Source: Flavobacterium daejeonense DSM 17708
GTDB lineage: Bacteria > Bacteroidota > Bacteroidia > Flavobacteriales > Flavobacteriaceae
Length of the DNA: 64,000 nucleotides
NCBI RefSeq assembly: GCF_000425425.1
Contig: NZ_AUDK01000003.1
Location: forward strand, 62,001 to 126,000
Direction: 5' to 3'
Made by a program: the position numbers and the translations under genes. How positions within the stretch are numbered: the stretch's first letter is position 1; each line of letters begins with the position of its first letter. This document shows positions 43,798-52,394 of this stretch, one piece after another. Below the pieces are notes generated by a model that worked only from the letters and a program-made list of their open reading frames with translations, searched no databases and was not told the DNA's origin.

Positions 43798-45798
43798 CTA
43801 TTCCTGCTGCACCAAATGTTGCAAGTTCGGGTCATTCTTAATGCGCTCCAATTCTGTTTCGATAATATGTACAATATCCTGTTTTATCTGACGGTAATTG
43901 CTTTCAATTTCCTGTTTCATTTTATCCTCGCCCTGCTCATTTACAAAAGATAAAATTTGCGGTATTTGCTGATAGGCTTTAGTTTCGGCGGCTACCTTTT
44001 CATTATCCACTACTATTTCAGCGTGAAATATTTTTTGCTCAATACGTTCATCGAAATTATCTGATACAGAGCCGACAAACATACCCTGTGTAAGTGTTGA
44101 AATTTTGGAAGCCGGAATAAGGCTGTCTAACTGTGTGGAGATAGAGGTTGATTTATCGTTGCGGTTAATGGTCATACTCTGGCGTTTCTGTAATACTTTA
44201 CCGAAACGTTCCGAAAGGCTTTTTGCTGTTTCGCCAACCACCTGACCACTGAATATATTACCGACAGTATTCTGTATTACCTTGCTTTCCTTGTCGCCGT
44301 AATCCCTTGTTAATTGCGAAAAATCCTGAAAGCCCAAACATACCGCTACCTTATTACTTCTCGCCGTTGCGATAAGATTGTCCAGTCCCCTGAAATAAAT
44401 TGTGGGCAACTCATCTATGATAACGGAACTCTTTAGCTGTCCCTTTTTATTTATCAGCTTTACAATCCTCGAATTGTATAAACCCAAAGCTGCGGAATAA
44501 ATATTTTGACGGTCGGGATTGTTACCCACGCACAAAATTTTAGGTTCTTTCGGGTTGTTGATGTCAAGCGTAAAATCATCGCCCGTCATTACCCAGTAAA
44601 GTTGTGGGCTAATCATCCTTGATAGAGGAATTTTTGCAGATGCAATCTGTCCCTGTAATTGATCTTGTGCGCCTCCCTGCCATGCATCCATAAAAGGCGA
44701 CAAATAGTTTTCTAAATCGGGATATGAGGTTAAAATGGTAAATACGTCAGAATATTTTTTATTCAGGAGTTCAATAGCGTGTGGGAATGTACAATACTTA
44801 CCGTCATCATAGATTTTCAGATACCATATTATAGCTGCCAAAAGGATTATCGGGCTCTCGACGAAGAAATCGCCTTGCTTCTGTATCCACGACCTGTTGA
44901 GGTTCAGCATTATGGTATATGCCGCTTCGTAAGCATCTGATATGTCCGTCATAAAGTCGGGATTGAGTGGGTTGCAACGGTGGCTCTTGCGTGGGTCGTC
45001 GAAATTTATCACGTAAAACTTCGGCTGTACCTTGTACTTATCTCTGTGCTTCACCAAATGATTGTAGGCAATTGTCGATAGGTCGTCAAACTTGAAATCG
45101 TAGATGTACATACTAAAGCCTTTCTCTATCTGCTGCTTGATGTAGTTGTTTACGATGGCATAAGATTTACCGGAACCCGGAGTACCCAACACGATTGATG
45201 CCCTGAAAGGATTGACAATGTTTATCCAACCGTTGTTCCATTTGCCTTTGTAGTAAAATTTGGTGGGTAGATTGACGGAATACTCGTTTTCCATCAGCTT
45301 AGTTTCCTGCTGAAAGCTCTCGTTCTCGTTATTGAAAACATCGTCCATAAGATTGGTACGGAGCAAGCGGCTCATCCATACACCCGCCATCAGCAAAGCG
45401 ATATAGCCTAAAGAAATAGTAAGGACATACAGGAATGTGCCCGTTGCCGGAGATAGCTTTAGCAATGGCGTGTTCAGAAAGAACAGAGCAAAACCAACGC
45501 ACAAAGCCACGTAGATTTTAGACCAGGTTATCTTCTCATTCTTTACGCCCTTTGTGCCTAAGCAGCTTAAAGCCAGTAAAACCAAAGCGAATGCTTTGGT
45601 GTAAAGGGTATGTGAGAACAAACCTGCCGTCCGGTCGAAATTGCCTAATATCTTGTTGATTAGTTCCAACGTCCAGCCACGTTCTAAAAAGAAACCGTAG
45701 CAGAACCAATAAAGGTGCATCAGTACCAAAAGAATACTGACTGCTCGCATAAAAGCCATTATCTTGGCAAGCCCTCTTAAATCGTCTTCTCCCTGCAT
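43798..45798 (-). CDS. mobC: MobC/VirD4-like coupling ATPase
   Basis: This 666-aa protein has about four N-terminal membrane segments (to about residue 150) followed by a TraG/VirD4-like ATPase: Walker A in LGTPGSGKSYAIVNN (about 206), and Walker B-like SSVIIDELPTIYFRGLDNLIATARSNKVAVCLGFQDFSQL at about 460-500. Coupling proteins link the relaxase-DNA complex to the type IV secretion channel. It belongs to the mob module, transcribed on the minus strand, but is separated from mobB by a cargo block and a fossil mobB end. An ACTGCCA-containing upstream sequence (45860-45893) is shared with other element operons. Confidence 0.9.
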   Translation of the reverse strand: MQGEDDLRGLAKIMAFMRAVSILLVLMHLYWFCYGFFLERGWTLELINKILGNFDRTAGLFSHTLYTKAFALVLLALSCLGTKGVKNEKITWSKIYVALCVGFALFFLNTPLLKLSPATGTFLYVLTISLGYIALLMAGVWMSRLLRTNLMDDVFNNENESFQQETKLMENEYSVNLPTKFYYKGKWNNGWINIVNPFRASIVLGTPGSGKSYAIVNNYIKQQIEKGFSMYIYDFKFDDLSTIAYNHLVKHRDKYKVQPKFYVINFDDPRKSHRCNPLNPDFMTDISDAYEAAYTIMLNLNRSWIQKQGDFFVESPIILLAAIIWYLKIYDDGKYCTFPHAIELLNKKYSDVFTILTSYPDLENYLSPFMDAWQGGAQDQLQGQIASAKIPLSRMISPQLYWVMTGDDFTLDINNPKEPKILCVGNNPDRQNIYSAALGLYNSRIVKLINKKGQLKSSVIIDELPTIYFRGLDNLIATARSNKVAVCLGFQDFSQLTRDYGDKESKVIQNTVGNIFSGQVVGETAKSLSERFGKVLQKRQSMTINRNDKSTSISTQLDSLIPASKISTLTQGMFVGSVSDNFDERIEQKIFHAEIVVDNEKVAAETKAYQQIPQILSFVNEQGEDKMKQEIESNYRQIKQDIVHIIETELERIKNDPNLQHLVQQE

Positions 45799-45910
45799 TA
45801 TTTTTTAGTTTTAATGTTCGGGCGTGAATTTAAAGGCTGTACTTAGTGGCTATAAGAATGTGGTAGTCATTGGCGGTGGATGGCAGTGTTTGGCTGAATA
45901 TTACTACTGA

Positions 45911-46030
45911 CCTCTTTTCTTCTTCTTATTACAAAGTCCTGTTCCTCGTAATCCTCGACCTTGCTTCAGGCAATAAGCCACTCTATGCTTCAATCAAACA
46001 GGACTCGTATTTTTCGGTATTGAAAAAGTT
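45911..46030 (-). pseudogene. mobB: fossil of mobB 3' end
   Basis: Read on the minus strand this gives NFFNTEKYESCLIEA, a stop, SGLLPEA and, after a frameshift, VEDYEEQDFVIRRRKE. The real MobB C-terminus reads FDFLTTEKHEDGLIEALGGL...GEDYEEQDFANKMRKKKK. Nucleotide similarity with 48762-48887 is plain (shared words CAAAGTCCTGTTC, ATGCTTCAATCAAAC). It is therefore a decayed second copy of the end of mobB lying beside mobC, on the far side of the cargo block. Confidence 0.8.
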
Positions 46031-46168
46031 AATTTAATGATGTCCTTCTTTCCTCAAACAAGCACACTTCATTAATATAGATATCATCAGTCATTGTTCG
46101 ACAGCCCTTTGTTCTCCGGCTTGATGTGTTGCTCCTGGGGTGTATTTTTCGCTGGGATTAGGTTGCAT

Positions 46169-46194
46169 AAAAAAGCTGATGCAAAAGCATCAGC
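46169..46194 (-). terminator. Rho-independent terminator of NTF2-like gene
   Basis: GCTGATGC (46175-46182) and GCATCAGC (46187-46194) form a perfect stem with an AAAA loop; on the minus strand a run of T follows. Confidence 0.88.
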
Positions 46195-46223
46195 CTACAA
46201 AAATGTTATAGCACAGAAGGTAC

Positions 46224-47087
46224 TTAGAATTTCCCGTTGCTGTTTTTCCAGTTTTCTTTCGGGGTAATCGGTTCAATTACATCCCAATGTTCTGCTATTT
46301 TTCCATTCTCTACTCTAAATAAATCGTAAAAAGAATTGTGGTCTTTTCCGAAATGTCCCTCACTTACGACAAGGACAAAGTTGCCTTCCCCTAATACTTT
46401 ATGGATTTTGTCATATTTCATAAAGACACCTTGCTTGGCTAGTGCTTCAAGTGTTGCTCCTAAACCTGAAAGCTGGTCTGGAATATTTGGATTGTGTTGA
46501 ATGTAGTTGTCACCATCAAAATAATCCGCTAATTTTTCCATTTTACCGTTTACTAAAATATCTTCAACAAAATTTCTTACAAGCTTTTTGTTGGTTTCCG
46601 TTTTGTCAATGTCCTTGATTTCTATAGCACCATCAATCATTGTGTGTCCGCTGGGGTTTGGTTTTGAGGGGGTTTCTTGCAGATTGTCCCAATGCTCTAC
46701 AATTTTACCATCCTCAAACCTAAAAATATCAAACCCGATTTTGGGGCCGAAGAAATTGTATTCTGTATGTGCAAATACAAAATCACCATCCTGAAAAGCA
46801 CGTACCGTATTCACTTTCGCTGAATTAGGAGGCAAGGTTTGTAATACTGCTCCAAACCCCGCAAGCCCGTCGGCAATACCCAGATTGTGTTGAATGTATT
46901 GGTTTGGATTAATGTACCCAACAGGTTCCGTAGCCCCTGTTTCAATCGCCTTTAATAAGCTTACTACTTTTTGTTTGTTTTCCATTTTTACTGATTTTTT
47001 TGTTTTAACAGTCATTTTATTCTGGGCGTTAGAGATGGATAATCCAAGTCCTAAAAATATCATCGCCCCTAAAATTATTTTGTTCAT
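46224..47087 (-). CDS. secreted two-domain NTF2/SnoaL-like protein
   Basis: Read from ATG 47087 (287 aa, signal peptide MNKIILGAMIFLGLGLSISNAQ); an upstream in-frame ATG at 47114 adds nine polar residues before it. Two SnoaL/NTF2-like domains are present: about 40-135 (YINPNQYIQHNLGIADGL, FDIFRFEDGKIVEHWDNLQ) and about 165-275 (YFDGDNYIQHNPNIPDQL, YDLFRVENGKIAEHWDVIEP). The repeated QHN and EHWD motifs are family marks. Substrates are unknown. It lies in the cargo between mobC and mobB, beside an AraC regulator, which probably controls it. Confidence 0.85.
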   Translation of the reverse strand: MNKIILGAMIFLGLGLSISNAQNKMTVKTKKSVKMENKQKVVSLLKAIETGATEPVGYINPNQYIQHNLGIADGLAGFGAVLQTLPPNSAKVNTVRAFQDGDFVFAHTEYNFFGPKIGFDIFRFEDGKIVEHWDNLQETPSKPNPSGHTMIDGAIEIKDIDKTETNKKLVRNFVEDILVNGKMEKLADYFDGDNYIQHNPNIPDQLSGLGATLEALAKQGVFMKYDKIHKVLGEGNFVLVVSEGHFGKDHNSFYDLFRVENGKIAEHWDVIEPITPKENWKNSNGKF

Positions 47088-47170
47088 TTTATTGTATTTA
47101 TTATTACAATACAAAAGTGCGACGAACAGTAAAAATGGAAAAGGTAGGAATGTGCCTTTGAATGATACTT

Positions 47171-48043
47171 TTACGCCATTGTGTTCTTTTCCCTGAACTC
47201 AATTGGCGTAACTGCCAAGTGTTTTTTGAAATATTTGATAAAATTAGTGGGTTCTTCAAATCCTAAATAGTAGGCAATTTCTTTAACACTTTCGGTGGTA
47301 TGGGCTAATATTCTTTTGGCTTCTAAAAGTATGCGTTCGTCGATAAGTTCTTTGGGCGATTTGCCCAAAACTTTTGTAGTGGCTATGTTCAAACGCTTTT
47401 CAGTGATAATGATTTGCCTTGCGTAATAATTGACTTGCTTTTGGTCTTTGTACTCTACTTCTAAGAGGTCTTTAAATAATAGCACATAATCAAGGTTGGC
47501 ATCTTTTTTTATCTCTGAGAAGTTTTGTTTGCGTCTTTCTCTTTCAGCATGAAGCAAGAAGTTATGAAGCAAATTCTGTAGTATGTCTGTTTGGGAATTG
47601 TCTTTTGTGTTTTGTAGCTCGTCCGTCATTTGCTGTAATATATTAGCAAATAAATCCAGATACTTCGTTATCTCAATTCGAGAAATAGAAAACAAATCAT
47701 TAAACAAAATACTATTGCGCAAAAACTTAGTATCGGCTTCCGTCTGACAGAAAAAACTATCAGTAAATAAAATAGCCTTTCCACTAAATTTTGTTGTTTT
47801 GTCAAACTGCTGAACTGTGTCCTTGTTCAAAAAAAGTAAAGTATTAGGCTTTATCTCAATAGGGTTGAAGTCTACTAAATGTAACGGGCATCCGTGTTGG
47901 AACCAAATGATATGATAAAATCCTGTTCTATGTGTGGTCGTTAAAGTGTCTTTAAATTCTTTGTAGAGTTCCTCCAAATCCACTATCTCAAATTCTTGAG
48001 GCAGACCATTTTTAAAACCGTAGTAAATAATGTCTTTACGCAT
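47171..48043 (-). CDS. AraC family transcriptional regulator (cargo)
   Basis: This 290-aa protein has an N-terminal sensor region and a C-terminal AraC-type HTH (about 190-285: VNYYARQIIITEKRLNIATTKVLGKSPKELIDERILLEAKRILAHTTESVKEIAYYLGFEEPTNFIKYFKKHLAVTPIEFR). It is transcribed in the same direction as the NTF2-like gene just downstream (about 83 bp to its ATG). Control of that gene is likely. The composition is lower in GC than the neighbouring mob genes, in keeping with acquired cargo. Confidence 0.88.
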   Translation of the reverse strand: MRKDIIYYGFKNGLPQEFEIVDLEELYKEFKDTLTTTHRTGFYHIIWFQHGCPLHLVDFNPIEIKPNTLLFLNKDTVQQFDKTTKFSGKAILFTDSFFCQTEADTKFLRNSILFNDLFSISRIEITKYLDLFANILQQMTDELQNTKDNSQTDILQNLLHNFLLHAERERRKQNFSEIKKDANLDYVLLFKDLLEVEYKDQKQVNYYARQIIITEKRLNIATTKVLGKSPKELIDERILLEAKRILAHTTESVKEIAYYLGFEEPTNFIKYFKKHLAVTPIEFREKNTMA

Positions 48044-48156
48044 TATCGCTGTGTATTTCTTATAATTATCATCTACAAATCAATAATTGATTGCAACAAT
48101 TCAATATAGCTAAATTCAGTAAAACAAGATAACATTGAGCAAGATGATTTGACAAT

Positions 48157-48699
48157 TTAATAATTATCAATGTCCTTTATTTTTCTCGCCGGATTTCCTC
48201 CAAAAATACAGTTGGCAGGTATATCTTTATTAACCATAGAAGCGGCAGCTACAATAGAATTATCACCAATTGTTACCCCTGCCAATATAACCGAGTGACC
48301 TCCAATCCAAACGTTATTTCCAATAGTTATAGGATAAGCATAACCTGATTTGTGTCTGTCAGCAGGATTAATATTGTGTCCTGCGGTATAAATTCCGACA
48401 TTGGGTGCAATAAGGCAATTGTCTCCAATCCTTACTTCAGCCATATCTAAAATAGTACAGTTATACCCAGCATAAAAATTTCTACCAACGTGAATATTAT
48501 ATCCTAAATCACAATGAAAATTATGTTCTATGAAAATTCCTTCACCGCTCGAACCTAACAATTCTATTAGTATATCTCTTTTAAGCAGGTCATCGCTATA
48601 ATCTGCCTGATTAAATTTTTGAACCAACATACCCGCTCTTTCAAAATCATGTAATAAAGCTTTATCACCTCTAATATAATTAACTTTTTCCTTGCTCAT
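48157..48699 (-). CDS. LbetaH sugar O-acetyltransferase (MAA-like)
   Basis: This 180-aa protein has left-handed beta-helix hexapeptide repeats (IHVGRNFYAGYNCTILDMAEVRIGDNCLIAPNVGIYTAGHNI, then ITIGNNVWIGGHSVILAGVTIGDNSIVAAASMV). H108 in TAGHNI is the equivalent of the catalytic histidine of maltose/galactoside acetyltransferases. It starts MSKEKVNYIRGDKALLHDFERAGMLVQKFN, shorter than standard MAA at the N-terminus. It lies directly after mobB and is the first cargo gene on that side. Substrate unknown. Confidence 0.9.
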   Translation of the reverse strand: MSKEKVNYIRGDKALLHDFERAGMLVQKFNQADYSDDLLKRDILIELLGSSGEGIFIEHNFHCDLGYNIHVGRNFYAGYNCTILDMAEVRIGDNCLIAPNVGIYTAGHNINPADRHKSGYAYPITIGNNVWIGGHSVILAGVTIGDNSIVAAASMVNKDIPANCIFGGNPARKIKDIDNY

Positions 48700-48746
48700 T
48701 TACTCTAAAATTATTTTACAAATGTAAAAAATGTAATCTTCAACAA

Positions 48747-50027
48747 CTATTTTTGTGTGCGCTTTTTCTTTTTTCTCATCTTATTGGCAAAGTCCTGTTC
48801 TTCGTAATCTTCGCCCTGGGCTTCGGGTGATAAACCTCCTAATGCTTCAATCAAACCGTCTTCGTGTTTTTCCGTAGTTAAGAAGTCGAACAAATGGTGT
48901 GGTTCTTCCGCAGGAAGATCTGCATCATTTGATGTGGATAGTTTGGGTTCTAAAACGGCAGGTTCTTTAATATCCGGTTTGATATTATTGTTCCAATAGT
49001 CACTAAAGGTGTTGGCAGAAAGTTCTGTTGCTAAACGTGAACCATTCCAAACAGCTTTGGAATTGTGGTCAATAAATGTGATACCATAAATACGACCTGT
49101 ATCATTCCGACGCACGACTACGTTAATGCCCTGTTCTGCTAACTGCTTTTTAAATTCCTGTTCATCGCTCGTGGCTTTCAGGGCTATGGTAACGGCAGAT
49201 TTTAGGGTCTGTTTGCTCGGGCTGTCTTTCAAAGCGGTTTTGCATTTCGCAAAATGCAATTCCAAAGCCGGAAGCCCTGCGCTCTTTCCGAACAACGAAG
49301 CCTTGAACGGATGCCCGGCTCTTTCGCCTTTTTCATTTAACGGAATATATAATAAGCCCTGCTTCATTTTTCCCTGCAATTCGCCCTCGATTTTCTCGGC
49401 GGTAATATTGAATAGGGAAAGCAAAGCATTGTATTCGCCTAAAGTTTGGTACTGGTAGTAGTTCGGCAGGTGACGAACTACCGAAGCGATTTGGCTCTTT
49501 ACATCGCCTGCCCGATAATCTACCGGACGGAAAACCTTATCAGTCTGGTTGCGCTCTTTGTCTGTTGCGGGTATCAACCCGTGTTTTCTTTCCAGTTCAC
49601 GGCACACATTCATAGACCGCATTTTCTCAAATTTATCGGAAATCTTTACGCCCTGTTCGTCCACGCAAACCGATACAATGTGTATATGGCGGCGGTCAAT
49701 ATCCGTGTGTTTGAACACGACAAAAGGTTGTTCGCCGTAACCCATTTCCCGCATATACTGTTCTGCCATTTCCCTAAACTTATCATCGCTAACATTATCT
49801 TTGGGGTCGGGATTAAGTGAAATATGCAACGTATGTTTCTCGGTATTGCGGTTGGCGATGAGGTAAGGAGCAAAAGATTGGGCTAATTGTGCAACGGAAT
49901 AATGACCGTTGGCGGTTTCAATTATCTTATTGGCGAACAAAATCTTTCCGTTTTCATTCTCAACTTTAAGCTGATTGTACGCCAATGCCCCATATAAATT
50001 TGCGCTTCTTCCAATTTTTGCTATCAT
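48747..50027 (-). CDS. mobB: MobB relaxase
   Basis: This 426-aa relaxase/mobilisation nuclease (MobP-type as found in CTnDOT-like elements) starts MIAKIGRSANLYGALAYNQ and has the metal-binding three-histidine region in FKHTDIDRRHIHIVSVCVDE (about residues 105-124). Relaxases nick oriT and lead the strand into the recipient. A basic C-terminus (NKMRKKKKRTQK) follows an acidic linker. It is 9 bp downstream of mobA. A degenerate copy of its last 40 codons lies at 45911-46030, next to mobC. Confidence 0.92.
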   Translation of the reverse strand: MIAKIGRSANLYGALAYNQLKVENENGKILFANKIIETANGHYSVAQLAQSFAPYLIANRNTEKHTLHISLNPDPKDNVSDDKFREMAEQYMREMGYGEQPFVVFKHTDIDRRHIHIVSVCVDEQGVKISDKFEKMRSMNVCRELERKHGLIPATDKERNQTDKVFRPVDYRAGDVKSQIASVVRHLPNYYQYQTLGEYNALLSLFNITAEKIEGELQGKMKQGLLYIPLNEKGERAGHPFKASLFGKSAGLPALELHFAKCKTALKDSPSKQTLKSAVTIALKATSDEQEFKKQLAEQGINVVVRRNDTGRIYGITFIDHNSKAVWNGSRLATELSANTFSDYWNNNIKPDIKEPAVLEPKLSTSNDADLPAEEPHHLFDFLTTEKHEDGLIEALGGLSPEAQGEDYEEQDFANKMRKKKKRTQK

Positions 50028-50035
50028 TTCTACCG

Positions 50036-50467
50036 TTATTTTTTCAGGTATTTGGCTTCAAATTCCTCACTTATTTGGATGATTTTCTGACACAGCATTG
50101 CCATTTCAGCCGTCTGTTTTTCCAGTTTGTACAGGAACGTTGCGGCTTTTTTCTCGGAAAAATTCTTGTACAGCAGCTTTACAATTTGATTATAGTTTAC
50201 ACCTATGGAACGGAACTGGCTGTGAAAAGAGGTCAGTCGCATATAAAAATCAACCGTTCCTTTGTCAATCTGAATGGTCTTTATGGTCTTGTCAAAGATG
50301 CAGGACGTTATGAAATGTGCCTTTACCTGCATACCTGATTTATCAAAAAGGGCAAGAAAACGGGCGTGTTCCTGCTCGTTAAAGGAAATGGTGTACCGTA
50401 TTGTCGCCGGGTCTTCTTTGGGGCGGCGTCCGGTTTTTTTCAATTGCTTTTTGTCGTTATCGTTCAT
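50036..50467 (-). CDS. mobA: MobA relaxosome accessory protein
   Basis: Read from ATG 50467 (143 aa; an in-frame GTG at 50470 is an alternative). The N-terminal part is basic (KKQLKKTGRRPKEDPATIRYTISFNEQEHARFLALFDKSG) and looks like a ribbon-helix-helix domain; the C-terminal half (FRSIGVNYNQIVKLLYKNFSEKKAATFLYKLEKQ) fits the plasmid MobC superfamily of relaxosome proteins. It should bind oriT and help the relaxase. It reads away from the oriT-like region, with traA on the other side. Confidence 0.88.
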   Translation of the reverse strand: MNDNDKKQLKKTGRRPKEDPATIRYTISFNEQEHARFLALFDKSGMQVKAHFITSCIFDKTIKTIQIDKGTVDFYMRLTSFHSQFRSIGVNYNQIVKLLYKNFSEKKAATFLYKLEKQTAEMAMLCQKIIQISEEFEAKYLKK

Positions 50468-50533
50468 CACTAATCCATTTTAAAATCCATACAAAACCCT
50501 GACTTCGGAAGGTGTTTTCTGCCCCCTGCAAAG

Positions 50534-50589
50534 GGCAAGTTGTTTTGAGCATCGGAAATCATTCCGAGATGCTCAAAACACAACTTGCC
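50534..50589. other. imperfect inverted repeat, candidate oriT
   Basis: GGCAAGTTGTTTTGAGCATC at 50534 is mirrored by GATGCTCAAAACACAACTTGCC ending at 50589, with 2-base bulges on the right arm. A 56-bp structure just upstream of mobA is the classical setting of oriT. No nick site is known. Confidence 0.5.
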
Positions 50590-50770
50590 GTGTTCTGATG
50601 AACACAAAAATCCGCCCTGCGGGACGGATTAAATGTAACAGGGAAAAATGGCTGGATGCCGTTCCCGTTACCCTCTGATTTGTCAAAAGTCTTTTGCATA
50701 AATCGGTTAATAAAAATCATTTTACAAAGTAAAGCCCTGCCCGTAAGAGTATTGCAATGCAATACCCGGA

Positions 50771-50803
50771 CAAACGCTGCCTTTGAACGCCAAACACTGC
50801 CAC
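50771..50803 (+). promoter_or_regulatory. tandem CAAAC-CTGCC motifs upstream of traA
   Basis: CAAACGCTGCCTTTGA at 50771-50786 is nearly identical to 31231-31246, and CCAAACACTGCCAC follows at 50790. Related words occur upstream of other element operons (30508, 31231, 45881, 60643). Confidence 0.5.
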
Positions 50804-50893
50804 GGTAATAGATGCACCTATATATCTACATTTCTTTGTGCCTACAAACAGATAGATATAGGGGCATAGATAAGTATGCAGGTAACAACATAA

Positions 50894-51109
50894 GTACTCA
50901 ATCAGCTATGTAAAAAAGTACCTATTGAGATACGTGATTGTGTAGTTAGGTACTGACATATTCAGGTACATAAATAAACAGGTCTGCTGGTACTAACATA
51001 CTTGCCTGCATACAGCTATAAGCATGTATTCAAGTACATAGCTTGGTGCATCATTACCTGCATAACTACATAAGTATGCACACAGCGACAAGCCTATATA
51101 CAGTGGTAC
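50894..51109. repeat. cluster of seven GTAC sites
   Basis: GTAC occurs at 50894, 50918, 50950, 50966, 50990, 51034 and 51106, each preceded by A or G; spacings are 24, 32, 16, 24, 44 and 72. ATAAGTATGCA occurs twice (about 50870 and 51069). Such clustering far exceeds random expectation and suggests iteron- or parS-like binding sites. Confidence 0.55.
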
Positions 51110-51178
51110 AGAGGTAGGTAATTGCGGATATATGGATATAGGTAAATGGATATATAAATAATTAAAAACAGCAGCAAT

Positions 51179-51946
51179 ATGAATGCAAAACACAAAACAG
51201 TATTTATCGCCTTTTCATCTCAAAAAGGCGGTGTAGGCAAAAGCACCTTTACAACGCTTGTTGCAAGTACGATGCACTATCGATTGGGTTACAACGTCGC
51301 CGTATTTGATGCGGATTTTCCACAGCACAGTCTTATGAAAATGAAGACGAGAGACTTAGCAATGGTAATGGAAAATGAGGTTTTGAAAAAGCTGGCATAC
51401 AAACAATTTACGACCATCAACAAAAAAGCCTATCCCATTATGCAGTACAAAGCGGATAGCGTATTGGAAGCGGCTCACGAATTTGTAAACACTTCTACCG
51501 TTCCGGTTGATGTGGTATTCTTTGATCTACCTGGAACTGTGAATACGCCCGGCATTTTGAAAGCATTGGCAGGAATGCACCACATTTTTACGCCCATCAC
51601 GGCAGACCGTGTGGTAATGGAAAGTACGCTCATCTTCACACAGCTTTTACAAGACGTGATTATGAAAAAAGGGGAAACGTCAATAGAAACCATTAACCTG
51701 TTTTGGAACCAGGTTGATGGCAGGGAAAGCACACCCTTATATAGTGTGTATAACCAGCTTATTGCGCAATTAGGGTTAAGCCTGATGCAAAGCCAAATCA
51801 AGAACAGCACCCGCTTCCGCAAAGAAAGCGAAACGGACAGCAAAACCGTTTTCCGTTCTACCGTAATGCCTCCCGATGAACGTTTGATGAAAGCCAGTCA
51901 GTTAGACCTGTTCATAGACGAATTTTTAAAAATCATTCAATTATAG
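51179..51946 (+). CDS. traA: TraA, ParA-family ATPase
   Basis: This 255-aa protein has the deviant Walker A of ParA/MinD proteins (SQKGGVGKSTFTTLVAS, residues 14-30), VAVFDADFPQHS and VVFFDLPGTVNTPG for the other ATPase motifs. In this element family traA is the ParA-like first gene of the transfer operon. The repeat-rich intergenic DNA just upstream could be its cognate partition-like site. It is followed 4 bp later by the DUF3408 gene. Confidence 0.92.
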   Translation: MNAKHKTVFIAFSSQKGGVGKSTFTTLVASTMHYRLGYNVAVFDADFPQHSLMKMKTRDLAMVMENEVLKKLAYKQFTTINKKAYPIMQYKADSVLEAAHEFVNTSTVPVDVVFFDLPGTVNTPGILKALAGMHHIFTPITADRVVMESTLIFTQLLQDVIMKKGETSIETINLFWNQVDGRESTPLYSVYNQLIAQLGLSLMQSQIKNSTRFRKESETDSKTVFRSTVMPPDERLMKASQLDLFIDEFLKIIQL

Positions 51947-51950
51947 CCGT

Positions 51951-52391
51951 ATGGAGAAAGATAATAAAAAGAAAGTCACGCCTGATATTAACGAGGAACT
52001 TATGATGAACCTGATGGTAGATGGCGTAAAAAAAGAGGGCTTGCAGCTTCCACCTGAATCGACTGCTCAAGAACTCGAAAAAGAAGAGATTAAGCCTAAA
52101 GAACTGGCACAGGAAAAACCTACGGTTAAAGAAAAGAGCAAAACCAAAAGGACAAACGAAGCAGACTACGAAAGTATCTTTTTCAAAAAACCTGATACCA
52201 ATGCCCGTGACGGGAAAACAGTTTATATCCGACCGGATTTTCACGAAAAGATGTCACGCATTGTACAGGTTATAGGCGAAGACAAGATCACCATATACGG
52301 CTATTTGGACAATTTGCTGGATTACCATTTTCAGGAATTTGGCGAGCAGATTACGAAGAGTTTCAATGATAAGTACAAACCTATTTTATAA
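51951..52391 (+). CDS. traB: TraB, DUF3408 protein
   Basis: This 146-aa protein has a disordered, charged N-terminal half (ELEKEEIKPKELAQEKPTVKEKSKTKRTNEADYESIFFKKPD) and a C-terminal ribbon-helix-helix-like DUF3408 domain (KTVYIRPDFHEKMSRIVQVIGEDKITIYGYLDNLLDYHFQEF). The domain is found only next to ParA-like TraA in Bacteroidota transfer operons, so it is probably the ParB-like DNA-binding partner (inference). Confidence 0.88.
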   Translation: MEKDNKKKVTPDINEELMMNLMVDGVKKEGLQLPPESTAQELEKEEIKPKELAQEKPTVKEKSKTKRTNEADYESIFFKKPDTNARDGKTVYIRPDFHEKMSRIVQVIGEDKITIYGYLDNLLDYHFQEFGEQITKSFNDKYKPIL

Positions 52392-52394
52392 GCT

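Larger units (their letters stand above)
45799..46223. other. 425-bp intergenic region upstream of mobC
   Basis: The region holds the ACTGCCA motif of mobC, the fossil mobB end (45911-46030), about 140 bp without recognisable features, and the terminator of the NTF2-like gene (46175-46194 plus T run). No gene is seen. Confidence 0.65.
50468..51178. other. 711-bp divergent region between mobA and traA (candidate oriT/centromere region)
   Basis: The region holds a large imperfect inverted repeat (50534-50589), a second hairpin (50609-50630), tandem CAAACRCTGCC words at 50771 and 50790, and a TA-rich zone with seven GTAC sites (50894-51109). No gene is convincing. Placement between mobA and ParA-like traA suits oriT and a partition-like site. 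Confidence 0.6.

Noticed and set aside
50993..51193. 66-aa minus-strand reading frame in the mobA-traA gap
   Set aside because: It is produced by the repetitive TA-rich GTAC region.
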